A DNA stretch of 64,000 bases from Cryptomeria japonica (GCF_030272615.1 NC_081413.1:606112709-606176708); one strand, 5' to 3'; positions 32,032 through 43,164 are shown, numbered from the stretch's first letter. The notes: generated by a model not told the origin, from the letters alone. Numbers and translations: made by a program.

Positions 32032-34161
32032 TCAAACAACATTCCTCCCCTTAGGAAGAAACAAAACCAAAGGTGTATCCATGAAGTCTCCCCAATCATG
32101 AAGGGAAGATGTATGAAGAAAACTCATGATGAAAGGAATCTCTGAAAACTGCTCAAATGTCCCCATGTCGATGTTGAAAGATACCCCCTCCAAAGGTGGT
32201 AAACTGTGCCACACTGCTGAAAAAGGCACTCCAAGATCTAGTGGAGATGGATGTAGAACATGTCCCAAAGACTCACATGTCTCCTCAAAAAATAAAGAGA
32301 CCTCCTCCAACTGTTGTACATAAGTATCCACAATCATGTCAACCTCGAAAGAATGATCATGTAGAGAATGAACAAGAGGGGCAGAGTGTGCCCTCGCAAC
32401 AATAGAAGAAGGATCACCTTCATCAAAGAGAAGATGAATGTCATCAATGAAGTCTCCCAAATCTGCAATGTAGGATTCCACAAACAAACCTGCAATATCT
32501 GTCAAGTAATCATCCCATGAATCTGAAGCTGGAAGACAATGAATACCCTGCTGCACTGAATCACATGAAGGCAAAACTGTCGCACTATTTGCATCATCAG
32601 GAGCAATAGGTGATGTAATATCAATATGAGGAGATGAAATACAAGGCTCAAGAATGGGGTCACATGTGAGAATCCCCATGTTCAAGTGCCCAAAGTTCTC
32701 CTCAAAATTTGAACCATCACAAGAAGTGTGATCAACATGTGTAGAATCATCAAATGTGAAATCATCATCATCAACAAAATCTGAAAAGGAGTATAACCGA
32801 GATGCATGATCAACCACCCCAGTCGCAATAATAGCTTTAGTCTCCAAGTCTCTAATGAAAACTGAGTCAGGTGTGAACTCCACAACTCTCTTAGTTGCGC
32901 CATGTGTGATTTGATAGATAGAAAGGAGATTGTTTGTCAAGTGGGGTACACACAACACATCATTGAAGGAGTTATCCCCAATGTCAATAGATCCTTTCCC
33001 AATCACATCCATGTATGTATGATTGCCCATCAAAATCTGTGGCACGGTGCAAGGCTCAAATGTAGAGAACATAGACTGCGAAGATGCCATATGATGAGAA
33101 GCCCCTAAATCTAGAAGCCATCTCTCTGAATCATGACTAATAGTAGCACATAGAGCTTTTCCTTTTCTTGTTCCAAAACAGTGAGTCTTCCCACTAGTAG
33201 AAGCCATGAATGCTTGCCCTTTTCCTTTTGAATGTGAGGAAGTGGAAGTTGATGAATCATCCTTCTTGTAGACTTTAGGCAAATCAATGTTATGCTTTTT
33301 GATGATATGTGTGAGCTCATCAATCTTCTTAGAATGGCAACAATGCTCCTCATGACCAATCTTTTTACAATAAGCACAAGTAGGTCTCTCCCTCTTTGGT
33401 GAATTATCTCTCTTGGAAGAGGATGAATCTCCTTGTTGTGGAGAAGATGGTGCTTTTTCCTTAGGCTTTGATTGCCATTTCTTCTTGTTTGAGTTGTCCT
33501 TTCCTTGATTTCCTTTGTTCCCTTGATTTGCCACTAATGCTTGAGACTTAGAAGCCTTAAGAATGCCCATGCTTATCAACTTAGTTTGTTCCATCATCAA
33601 CATTTCATTGAAAGCATCAAATGTAGGCATTTTGTAGCTTGAACCCATTGTCATCCTATGGGTTTGGAAACTAGAAACAAATGCTGCATATTCTTGTGGA
33701 AGCTTGCCTATCAAGTTGAATATCAATTGAGTATCCTTTTTATCAATGCCACAATCTTTGAGTTGTGCCCTCAACTCATTTGCCTTAGTGACATAATCTT
33801 GTATAGTATCAAAGTTCTTGGGATCTAACATGGTGAGATCACTATCAATTTGATATCCCCTAATCTCATCAACTTGACCATACAAGTCTTGAAACTTTTG
33901 CCAAGCATCCTTGATTAGAGTACATTTCTCAATATGAAAAATGAGATCCTTTGATACATACTTTCTTAAGGTACCAATTGCCATGATATTTTTAGTGAGC
34001 CAATCCAAGTGACCAACTAGATCAACCTTAGGATCAGCGGGAGCAACAATAGTTCCATCAATGTAATGAGTGAGTCCTTTTTCCATAAGTTTACTCCATG
34101 CATCAATTTTCCAAGTAGCATAATTATGTGGAGTTAAGAGAGGAAACTTAGAAGAACCCAT
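32032..34161 (-). CDS. C1 gag-protease-like polyprotein with acidic C-terminal tail
   Basis: 709 residues from the ATG at 34161 (MGSSKFPLLTPHNYATW), chosen because it opens the copia gag motif; upstream codons have no ATG. Residues ~8-205: copia gag polyprotein (WLTKNIMAIGTL, FQDLYGQ, LPQEYAAFVSSFQ). ~210-270: basic Lys/Ser/Gln linker. ~272-285: CCHC knuckle CAYCKKIGHEEHCC. ~365: protease-like block WLLDLGASHHM, where plant copia proteins have Asp-Ser-Gly; the Ser is Leu. ~430-470: pre-integrase block (VLCVPHLTNNLLSIYQI, VVDHASRLYSF). ~475-709: acidic segment (DDDDFTFDD, YIADLGDFIDDIHLLFDE) with no known domain, in place of integrase and RT. Intact frame; stop TGA is probably a mutated CGA. 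Confidence 0.9.
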   Translation of the reverse strand: MGSSKFPLLTPHNYATWKIDAWSKLMEKGLTHYIDGTIVAPADPKVDLVGHLDWLTKNIMAIGTLRKYVSKDLIFHIEKCTLIKDAWQKFQDLYGQVDEIRGYQIDSDLTMLDPKNFDTIQDYVTKANELRAQLKDCGIDKKDTQLIFNLIGKLPQEYAAFVSSFQTHRMTMGSSYKMPTFDAFNEMLMMEQTKLISMGILKASKSQALVANQGNKGNQGKDNSNKKKWQSKPKEKAPSSPQQGDSSSSKRDNSPKRERPTCAYCKKIGHEEHCCHSKKIDELTHIIKKHNIDLPKVYKKDDSSTSTSSHSKGKGQAFMASTSGKTHCFGTRKGKALCATISHDSERWLLDLGASHHMASSQSMFSTFEPCTVPQILMGNHTYMDVIGKGSIDIGDNSFNDVLCVPHLTNNLLSIYQITHGATKRVVEFTPDSVFIRDLETKAIIATGVVDHASRLYSFSDFVDDDDFTFDDSTHVDHTSCDGSNFEENFGHLNMGILTCDPILEPCISSPHIDITSPIAPDDANSATVLPSCDSVQQGIHCLPASDSWDDYLTDIAGLFVESYIADLGDFIDDIHLLFDEGDPSSIVARAHSAPLVHSLHDHSFEVDMIVDTYVQQLEEVSLFFEETCESLGHVLHPSPLDLGVPFSAVWHSLPPLEGVSFNIDMGTFEQFSEIPFIMSFLHTSSLHDWGDFMDTPLVLFLPKGRNVV

Positions 34162-34780
34162 AGCAGCAAAAAGAAAGGAACACAAGAGCACAAAAGCACA
34201 AGAGACACCCCCCCAAATTCACTCAATCAAAGTACCCCCCCCCAAAGTGATGATTTTGGCACTTTATACTTAGTGCGATTACAATGAGCCACTTGCAAAA
34301 CAAGGCAAAGTGGACTTATGATGCAAATTTTACAACTTCTCAAATGAGATTCAAGAGACTTAAATCAATAGTGCAATGAATCTAACTAAGATTCAAGCAA
34401 ATATACAAGTACCAAGAGAGCCAAAAAAGGCCAAAATTTGAAAGTACAATTTCTACTTACAATGGCATCAATATGATAGCATCATGTGAAAGTAGACAAA
34501 AAAAATACGCACTTTCAAAAAAAATGGCACCTGAAAAGGAGGTCGTATGACCCCAAACGAAGCCTCTGAAGTTGCAAAAACTGGGATTACTCAGGTACAG
34601 TCACCAAAAACTGCATTTTCTGAAAAATTCGTGCATCAAAATCAAAAAATTTCTTCACCACTGCGGAGAGCACGAAATTCTAGCTCATTTCAAAAAAATT
34701 GCACCCAAAAAGGAGCAAAAATGAGCAAGTTATGGCCATTTGAAGTTGAACTGCAAAATCAAAAAACTCAATGAGAGGGT
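34162..34780 (-). other. C1 leader, proximal conserved part
   Basis: Non-coding, AT-rich, with a C8 run at 34233. Nearly identical to 62724-63340 of C3. Contains GACCCCAAACGAAGCCTC (plus strand). No splice site can be claimed. Confidence 0.6.
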
Positions 34781-35375
34781 CCTGCCAAAATTTTGAAAAA
34801 TGATGACATGGTGCTGACATCAGCAAGTCACTATGTTAAATTTGACGGTCGTATGACCGTCGCAGAAACTTCGCCTCCCTACTGACTGGGCGTTCATACT
34901 ATACGAACTGTTGACTGTGCAGGTGACTGTGCAGACCGTACAGATGACGTGGCACTGTACGGATGATTGCATGGCTCTATGACGTGGCGTGCAGGGGTAC
35001 GGTTTTCCCGCGAGCCAATGGCCGCCTGCCACATGGCGAACGCGGTTTCCACCTGGTTTGGTGGTCGTCGGCGGAGGACTGGACGACGTCGGAAATCTTT
35101 GGCCAGCGGTGGCGCTGGAGGGTACCAGCGGGAACCTGCGTGCGTCGGTGACTGTGGGAGCCGGCGGGAACCTGCGAGCGCCGGTGAGAGCTGCGGCCGG
35201 GAAGCAGGGGAGGCGTCAGGAGGACCTGCGGGCAGCGGCGGTGGCACGGCTCTCGGCGCAGGCGGAAGGTACAGGCGCGGCGTCCGAAGCAGTCGGGGTG
35301 CTGCAGAGTACGACAGACCTGCAACACGCGACACGCAGGTACAACAAGTCACGGGGGGGTCTACGGACCCCCCAA
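34781..35375 (-). other. C1 leader, GC-rich variable part
   Basis: GC-rich (CpG-rich) block in an AT-rich window. Only short islands match C3 (GCCAATGGCCGCCTGCCAC versus GCCAGTGGCCGCCTGCCAC); the rest is unalignable by eye, although the neighbouring ORF is nearly identical. Open frames on both strands are composition artefacts and are not called. Confidence 0.6.
35354..35373. promoter_or_regulatory. GC hairpin in C1 leader
   Basis: GGGGGGTC-TACG-GACCCCCC, an 8-bp perfect stem with a 4-base loop, near the start of the leader in element orientation. C3 has the same hairpin at 63970-63988 with loop TGCG. It could be an RNA dimerisation or packaging element; that is inference. Confidence 0.5.
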
Positions 35376-35729
35376 AAACACCTTTTTTTTTTTTTTTTTA
35401 AAAATTTATGATGATTTTTTTTTTCGAAATTTTTCAATTTTTATTTTTTTTTTTAATTTTTCGAAAAGATTTTTAAGAAAATGAAAAAAAAAAAATTCGA
35501 AAAATAAATAAATAAATTTGAAAATCCGTACGATTATAGCAAAATTGGCAAAAAAAAATTTCTCACCAAAATAGGCCAACTTTATAACCAAAATTCATAG
35601 AAACGGCCTTTTGGATGCAATGGCGGGGTCGGATCTGGTCTAGGATGCCTCCAAAAGATGTTGCTCCTCAGATCTGCCTCTTGACGTCACAATAATGCCT
35701 CTTCAAGATGAATCAATGAAGCCCCAATG
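35376..35729 (-). other. C1 leader, homopolymer-rich part next to the priming site
   Basis: Long T and A runs (35383-35600), then a short ordinary stretch with CAGATCTGCCTC. Nothing coding. Confidence 0.6.
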
Positions 35730-35741
35730 GCTCTGATACCA
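35730..35741 (-). promoter_or_regulatory. primer binding site of C1 (initiator tRNA-Met)
   Basis: Minus strand TGGTATCAGAGC immediately after the 5' LTR end CTCACA. Confidence 0.94.
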
Positions 35742-36229
35742 TGTGAGATTTTGCCAAGATCAAGAGCTCAATGAAATGTACAAAATAGAGACATAATATG
35801 GGACAAGAATAAACTGTATTCTCATCAATAGAAAATGATCAATAATCAATTCAATAGTTACATACAATGTAGATGAGCTTGCTTATATAGGCAAGGCTAG
35901 GGATATGTAAGCACACAAACATGACATGTGGCTCAATAAGAAACAAGGGTAGGTAGAAAATAGGTGTGGGTAGGTAGGAGAAATAATATAATAGTCCACA
36001 TGAGGTGGATCACCCACTGAATGTGGAATTATCACTCCACAATAAGTGGATATGATAAAGTAGTAACAAGGTCAACACCATAAAAGGTGGAATTTCTCCT
36101 ACACACACTATCCCAATGTGGCACAAACACCCAAGTGTCTCATACCCAAACTACTATGAAATGCATTATCCTAAGTAAACTTAAATAAAGTGTAATAATA
36201 TCCATGATGAATAATTATTTACAACAACA
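35742..36229 (-). repeat. 5' LTR of C1
   Basis: 488 bp, minus strand TGTTGTTGTAAATAATT to AAAATCTCACA; TATA box at 35882-35889. Confidence 0.94.
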
Positions 36230-36390
36230 CTTTCGGCTTCATGTCCTTCCTGTGGCTTACCCTCTTTCTGATTTATGTGCCCTAGTTCTGATGTTTCTAC
36301 ATAAATAACCTCACTCACACCTCTTATTGCCTGAGTTCTTTTCTTAACCCGATGACTTCTTCTTAATTGCAATTCTTGTGTTCACCACAA
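36230..36390 (-). pseudogene. element D ORF3, first part
   Basis: Open minus frame TQELQLRRSHRVKKRTQAIR through to GKPQEGHEAE, continuing at 31174 once C1 is removed. It has a basic N-terminus and no ATG before an upstream TGA, so the true start may be further upstream, spliced, or lost. The other copy (50250-50430) shows the same residues with extra stops. Confidence 0.6.
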
Positions 36391-36954
36391 CAAAATGAAA
36401 GGCTAAAATATCCTGTGAGATTTGAAAATTCATGCCCTATAACCTTTTATTTATTCTTTAGTACCTTTCATCAACTATGGCGGCAAGAAAGGTATACTCA
36501 GTCATGCTACAGGATTCCACATCAGTACTAACTCATTCAAAAATTATATCAAGAAAATTAAAACACATCATGGACAAGGACACATAATTGCACAATCGTA
36601 AATAGAACCATAAAACATGCCCCCCCCCCAACTTAAAATGACACATGTCCACACATGCAAAAAAGGACAGAATGAAGGGAATGTGGATTATGTGAATCAT
36701 ATCAGGTAATAATCATAATGAAAGTATAAATGCATAATTAAAGAAAAATAAATAATACACATACCTGCAGTCGTGCTAATTAATGTTGCAATCAAACGAT
36801 TAGCTATTCATAATATGAGATGAGGTGATGGGAAGTTGATGATGTGGCATAAATAGAAATGAAATGAGATGAGGTGGACGAGAAAATTATTAGCAGAGAA
36901 CGGTATTTCCATAAAATATGGAAATGTTTATTATGAATGCATGCAATAGGAATT
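36391..36954 (-). other. element D spacer between integrase and ORF3, with internal polypurine run
   Basis: Mostly AT-rich and non-coding. At 36620-36629 the plus strand has ten C (minus strand GTTGGGGGGGGGGCATG). The segment 36391-36618 recurs inverted at 50018-50235; the repeat starts right at this purine run. Confidence 0.55.
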
Positions 36955-38442
36955 TTAAGACTCTAGACCAAGAAGGCCCCCTGCAGAGGCTGCAAGAACT
37001 GTGGTTTGCACTTGGTTGTCAAATTGTTGCAGGAAGTCTTCTTTTGTGGCAGGCTTATGATAAAGGCATAGTCGATGACCACTGACCAAAAGTTTGAATC
37101 TGACTGGGTCTATTGTTGCCAATTGAACTCCTCCATTTTGAAAAACTTCATCAATCTCATATGGGCCCAACCAACGTGTTTGTAGCTTCCCCATTGTATC
37201 CTTATATCTGGAATCATATAACAATGCCCAGTCTCCAGATTTAAACTTTCTCTCTTTAATATATTTATCATGCCATTTAGCACGTTGATGTTGAATAATT
37301 TATGTATGCTGGACATCCATCTTTCTCAATTCATTTAGGGCATCCAATTGCATGATGTAGTATTTTTGTGCTTCTAACAGATTCATTCAATTGCAGAGTT
37401 GTCCTAAGAGTTTTATGCTCAAACTCAATGGGCATCATGGTTGTTTTTCCATACATCATTTCAAAAGGTGTAAAACCAGTTGTTGTCTTCCATGTTGTTC
37501 TGTATGCCCAATTGGCTTCAGGAAGTGTAGTTGACCAATCTTTCTTATGAAGGGCTACTGTCTTGGTAAGAATAACTTCTAAATCCATGTTTGTAACCTC
37601 TACCTGACAATTTTCCTGAGGATGGTATGGAGTAGACTTCCTGTGTCTGATATTATATTCATTAACCTATGTTGCAATTAATGTGGAAGTAAATTGTGGT
37701 CCTTGATCTGAAAAAATATCTCTTGGGACTCCATATCTTGTAAATATTTCCTCATAGAGAAATTCAGCTACTTTATTATCTCTTGTATGTGTCATTGCTC
37801 TTGCTTCCACCCATTTTGTAACATAATCAGTGCATACTACAATATAGGATTTCCCATTGGAAGGAGGATCAATTGGTCCTACAAAATCCAATCCCCATTC
37901 GTCAAATGGTACAACCAATATTTGTGGATACAATGGCATTTCATCAAATCTGGTGGGTCTACCCATTCGTTGACATCTATCACATTTTCTAGTATATTGA
38001 GTTGCATCTTTATGCAAAGCTGGTCAATAATACCCTGTGTTGTTATTTTAGCAGCAAAATGTCCTCCACATGGCTCATCATGACATGCATGAAGAATATC
38101 ATGTGTTTCATCCTCTCTGACACACCTTCTTAAGACTTGGTCAGATCTAGTGTAAAATAAACAATCAACAATCCAAGAGAAATTAAAGCTTTTCTCAACT
38201 AGCAACCTTATTTCTTTAGGAGAAAAATGAGAAGGCATCTTATTAGCAGCCAGATAATTTGCAATATCATCATACCAGGGAGTGTGAGCTTTTATCAAGA
38301 ACACATGTTCATCTGGGAAAGCATCATCTATAGCTTCAGTATTATCCTACAATTCAAGCCAAGAAAGATAATCTGCAACTACATTAGCTTTACCTGGTTT
38401 ATCAACAACTATAATATCAAATTCCTACATCAATATTAACCA
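36955..38442 (-). pseudogene. element D integrase (zinc finger, core, C-terminal part)
   Basis: Fragments in shifting frames. HACHDEPCGGHFAAKIT and CDRCQRMGRPTRF form the HHCC zinc finger, split by a frameshift near 38030. The core has EWGLDFVGPIDPP and FSDQGPQFTS with both Asp present and the Glu in CQVEVTN (usually GQVEVTN). WAYRTTWKTTTGFTPF follows, then the C-terminal part (KLQTRWLGPYEIDEVFQNG, VSGHRLCLYH). There is no chromodomain. At least three frameshifts and several stops. It catalysed cDNA insertion when intact. Confidence 0.88.
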
Positions 38443-39083
38443 TCAATCCAATCTTCCAGTAATTGAAGGCTTGTTCATGAGATATTTGATTGTTGTATGA
38501 TCAGTATGTACATATATTTGATATCCTGTGATATAATTCCTGAATTTGTTAAGTGCATATATTACTGCCAACATCTCCTTTTCTATGATAGTATAATTAA
38601 GCTCAAGTCCCTGCATATTTTTGTTGATGAAATAAATTGCATTCTCTAAATTGTCCATCTTTTGTCCCAAAACTGCTCCTATAGCATAATCTAATGCATC
38701 TATATGAATATGAAAAGGCAATGACTAGTTTGGACCCTTGAGCATTGGTTCTTGAGTCAATGCATGTTTGAGCTTCAAGAAAGCTTCATGGCATGTGGGA
38801 TTACAATCAAACTCCATATCTTTAGTCAAAAGACAATATAAAGGTCCTGTAATTTTATTAAAATCCTTAATAAATCTTCGATAATATCCAACATGACCAA
38901 GGAAACTTCAGACATCCTTTTGCTTTGTGGGAACAGGAAGGTTTTGAATGACTTCAATTTTGGTTGGGTCAACCTATATTCTAGTTATAGAAATATGATG
39001 ACCAAGAACTATGCCTTCCTGCATCATCATAAAGCATTTTTCATTGTTCAAGGATAAATTGTAATCTTACAACCTCTGTAAAA
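38443..39083 (-). pseudogene. element D reverse transcriptase end and RNase H
   Basis: Continues the RT frame interrupted by F: KVLQRL, stop, DYNLSLNNEKC, EGIVLGHHIS, FLGHVGYYRRFIKDFNKITG, then RNase H with FHIHIDALDYAIGAVLGQ (normally DAS), LNYTIIEKEMLAVIYALNKF and VHTDHTTIKYLMNKP. The catalytic Asp of the first motif and the Glu of the second are present. Several in-frame stops. Confidence 0.85.
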
Positions 39084-39088
39084 CTTTC
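39084..39088. repeat. left target site duplication of F
   Basis: CTTTC, identical to 48516-48520; excision restores the RT frame (ENLKKV then LQRL). Confidence 0.9.
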
Positions 39089-40340
39089 TCTATACTTGTA
39101 AAATTCATCTTATTCAACAATGTATCAATTAGAATCAAAGGGAAATCATGAATACCTATCTAATCAAAGAATCTAACAAACAAGACAATGAAATAATGCA
39201 ATATAGCAAAATAGGAATTAAAATCATTCAATAAAACTCCCTATTTCGAGATTGAATATAGCTTCCATTGCTCTTCTCTTCTCTGTGGTATGATGGCTCT
39301 CAGATATTGCGCTAGTAACCTGTAAGTGACACAAGATTCAAAGTTTGTGATTCGAAGTAATTGTTCAAGATTGAGGAGGATTGAATTTTCAATTTATAGA
39401 AAATTGGAGAAGATTGATTGAAAGGTGGAACAGATTGATCAAGAGGTGGAACTTAGGTGAGCTCAAATGAAAATTGATAGTTGAGCAGTTGATTGTAAGA
39501 GTGGAACTCAATAGATTGAATATATTAATTGAGTCAACTGATTGAGAAAAAGTTGATTGGAGGAAGAAAAAGAATGATTGGAGGAAATAAAGAAGATGAC
39601 AAAGAAAGCTTAACTTAGAAAAAGCTAACTGAAAGATGGAAATAGAGATTGCATAGATAAATGATTTAATTAATTAATTGATTGAATTAATTAATTAATT
39701 TAGCATGTGCTTGCATTTAGATTTAGATTTTCAATTTAATCTTTGCATGAGATTTTAATTCAAATAATTGAATTTATTTAATTCAATTTAGTATTTGAAT
39801 ATATTTAGAACTTGACTTTGATTTTCAATTTGATATTTGAAATCATGCACATGTAATTGAATTTGGAAGAAATTAGAAGAATATGAAATTAAATGAAATT
39901 TGAATTTGGGGATTTGGAAATAGAAGAATTGGTTAGTTAATTAAATAATTTAAAAAAACTATTTAATTATTTTGGAATTGGAATTTAATTAAATAATAAA
40001 GATTATTTAATTTAAAGGATTAAATCATAATTAATTAAATAATTAATATTTAGAAGAGGGTTGAATGATTAGATGATTAGAGGTAGAAATTGAGAATTAA
40101 CTTATTTATTTAAATAATAAAGATTATTTAAATTGGGGAATTAACCATAATTAATATTTAGAAAATGATTAAAATGATTAAATGATGATAGAATAAGAAA
40201 TAGAATAATTAGTAAGATGATGAGGAAATATGAAATTAGAAGAATAAGATTAATTAAATTAATTAAAGAATTGAAGAATTATTTAATCAATTAGAGGAAT
40301 AATTAATACATGACCAATGAGACATTTTTAGGTGTCTACA
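39089..40340 (-). repeat. 3' LTR of F
   Basis: Minus strand starts TGTAGACACCTAAAAATGTC and ends AAGTATAGA (CA changed to GA). Very AT-rich with TTAATTAATT words; 1,252 bp. Confidence 0.92.
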
Positions 40341-40354
40341 TTTGCCTCTCTTTG
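40341..40354 (-). promoter_or_regulatory. polypurine tract of F
   Basis: Minus strand CAAAGAGAGGCAAA directly before TGTAGACACC. Confidence 0.75.
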
Positions 40355-43164
40355 AGACAATGTCGAAATGACGTTGTCTCAAAGAAAACAAAAAATTTCC
40401 TGCCCCGGTGATGCTTAGGGTGTAATGCCCCCTCGAGAGATTGTTTGTGCATTAAAGACATGAATGATCTCTCAAAAACAAAAGAATGTGAGATGAAAGA
40501 TAGAAGAATGGTTAGTTGATTAGAGATAGAGAAGTGATGTGAAGATGATATTGAGATAGAATATGGGAGATTAGATTGATAAAAGAATAATGTTGGATGA
40601 GAATTAGAAGCAATTAAAGATGATTGATATGAGATGATGAGAGAAGAATCAGCAAACTAGCAATAAGCAAATGAGATGAAATGAGAATGAAATTGAATGA
40701 ATCACGAACCTGTGTCATTTATTTTATTGCGCAGTATATATTCATCACTGAGCCTTATTATTGAACAATGAAGCTTAGCACATCAGGGTATAAGGAACCA
40801 AGATGTAAAGATGTCTCATTGAAGAAACAAACACATAGCAGACAAGCAGCAAACAAAGAAAAAGATAATGCCCATCATGGCTCCTCTAGTCACTTGTCGA
40901 CATCCCTGAGTAGCATAGGAACAATATCTGTCGCCAAATGATAAAAGATAAAGACTGACCCAGACAAAATTCAGTAGCTATACTGACCTTGTGCCTTCAT
41001 TCTCGGTTTCTTGATGTGATGGTTGATAATGTCTGATCTCATAAAGTTGCGGACCCCGTTTAAGATTGACTTGTCTGATTTCGAGTGTATCCTCTTCTAT
41101 TTAAGACAAGATAATGATCACTTTGATATGGATATGATACGATTGATAAGATAGTTTGATCAGTTGATTGCAGATGTTTGACTGGATAGTCGTATCTTTT
41201 GTTAACTTCGTGCGAAGTGTTTGTTGGATATCTACTAGGGTATTTATTTCTCACAAGACATTTTATTGCAAGTTTTTCTTATTGATTGATTTTTCGATTT
41301 TTAGTTCTTTTTTTATGTTTTTGGATTATGTGGATCGATATTTGAATGTTTTTGGTTGATTTTTTGGGGACATTTTTTAGATGTTTTTTTTGGTTTTTTT
41401 TTTTTAGGACATTATATGGATGTTTTTGGTATTTTATGATTTTCAATGTTTTTGGATTTTGAATATTTCAATGTTTTTTGGATTTTAAGTTTTTCATTGT
41501 TTTTGGATATTGAGTTTTTCATTGTTTTTGGATATTGAGTTTTTCAGAACTTTATCTGATTTTTAATATTTTTTCAGGACTTTATATGGTTTTTTAGGAT
41601 TTTTTTCAAGACTTTATATGATTTTTTGGATTTTTTCAGTTGTGCAGATCTATATGACATGATGATTAGAAGAATGTATGTGGAGACGAATGAATTTTTG
41701 ACATGACCTATGTGAATGCAATATGCAGGATGAAGATGCATTTCCTATTTGAACAAGGTTGATTGTGTTTGTTTTTTCATTTGTAATACACCAATTGAAA
41801 TGGAGGTGCAAAAAATTTCATAGATAAGCGGTCAATCGATCCCTAAGGCCCTTTGGAACATTCAACTCAACACACTTAGTGACTCGGATTTACAAATGGA
41901 GACACAGAAAACTTCCCCACTGGTTCTTGAAACTTAGATCTTTGTTTGCCCATTTGTGTGCAGATGAGTTAATTCCTTCTCTTGTGTTCACTAAAGATCC
42001 TTAGCATCCTATATGACTAGCTACATGGATTATCCTAACTTCAAAAGCATCCTGAATGGAGCCTCGCTACCAGCAAGCTTTTAGAGCTCCGACGAGGTTA
42101 TAGACTGTAATTTCTCAAATATTGCTCCATTGCCAGTAGGCGTTCATATCCCTGATGGAGTTACTTACATGTTCCCATAGTCAATCTTTTTGGCACACTC
42201 GTATGTGTGATATTTCAGTTATATATCATTGCTCTTTTGCCTTGAGATGGATATTTGGCATAGCATTTTTTCTTTTTGTTTTCTTGCCTTGACTTGTAAG
42301 TAATGAAACCTACTTGGGTGTGACAATTACAGTGGCACTAAAGCATAATTTTAGATTTTTCACTAGTCATATGATCAACTAGGTGTCTAGAATGAATTAG
42401 AGATTTATTGTGTTTGAGATATAGCAATTGATATATTGTGGGTTAACAAGTCTCAAATAGTGAAATCATTACCCAGCCATGAGTAAAGCGTCGTCACAGG
42501 GTAATGTTGAAAAATGAATGACCTTAGGACCTCATAGACTTCATGTCTAAATATCTAAGAGAGGAGATGACCCTTGTTTCTCTTGAATGCAAGCGAATGA
42601 TAAATTTGAACAGTTGCCTTGTGTTCTTGATGATCTAATATGAAAATGCAGAAACTTTGAGGATGTGATGCATTTGAAAAAGGAAACTATATGTAATGCA
42701 GGGTTTTGAATAATATGATATGCAATGCGGAAAGTAAACCCTAGACTAACCCAACCTTTAGGTATAATATCATGTAGGTAGTTCATTGGCCTTTGTTTTA
42801 AAAGTCAGATAAAGATGTCTTTTCCAATAGGATATAAGGACTCAGCTAAGTGTACATGTTCAGCATCTCCAATATTGATTTTATTAGTTTTTGGATTTTT
42901 TGGATCATCAGAGGGAAATCAAGCTCTAGAACCCATGAATTCAGCTATAGCCTTATCAGTTTCAAAGAAATTCAACTGTGGTAGATTCTCTTGCCCCCAA
43001 TCTATCAAGTGCAGGTGTATGAGACAAATTGGTTTCGAATTTATGACATGAATAGGTGTTATGCCTATTTTTATTGATGCACTTGAAGAGGATGATGAAA
43101 CCAACCAAGTGTTGATCTTATTAGCTGGTTTTATGCTTGTGCATGAAGAAGATGATAAAACAAT
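40355..43164 (-). other. F internal 3' region, non-coding
   Basis: No supported ORF. A T-rich tandem-like stretch (41350-41640) is built on TTTTTGGATTTTGAGTTTTTCA-type units of ~30 bp. The rest is unique in this window. Confidence 0.55.

Larger units (their letters stand above)
31175..36229 (-). mobile_element. C1, non-autonomous copia LTR retrotransposon with gag-protease ORF
   Basis: Two 488-bp LTRs (31175-31662 and 35742-36229), exact CTTTC target duplications, priming site TGGTATCAGAGC at 35741-35730 and a polypurine tract at 31674-31663 fix a minus-strand element of 5.06 kb. It encodes one long protein (gag, knuckle, protease-like, pre-integrase) and lacks integrase, RT and RNase H. A 1.57-kb leader precedes the ORF, with a GC-rich part unlike the surroundings. 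A second member, C3, lies at 59726-64000. The LTRs differ at few positions, so insertion is fairly recent. Confidence 0.94.

Noticed and set aside
32196-33377. Plus and minus frames of 65-88 codons overlapping the C1 protein, repeated at 60688-61939 in C3
   Set aside because: Conserved only because the underlying element is duplicated; they are shadows of the gag-protease frame.
34894-35411. Several overlapping frames of 116-152 codons on both strands
   Set aside because: GC-rich leader of C1 has few stops by composition; C3 does not conserve any of these proteins.
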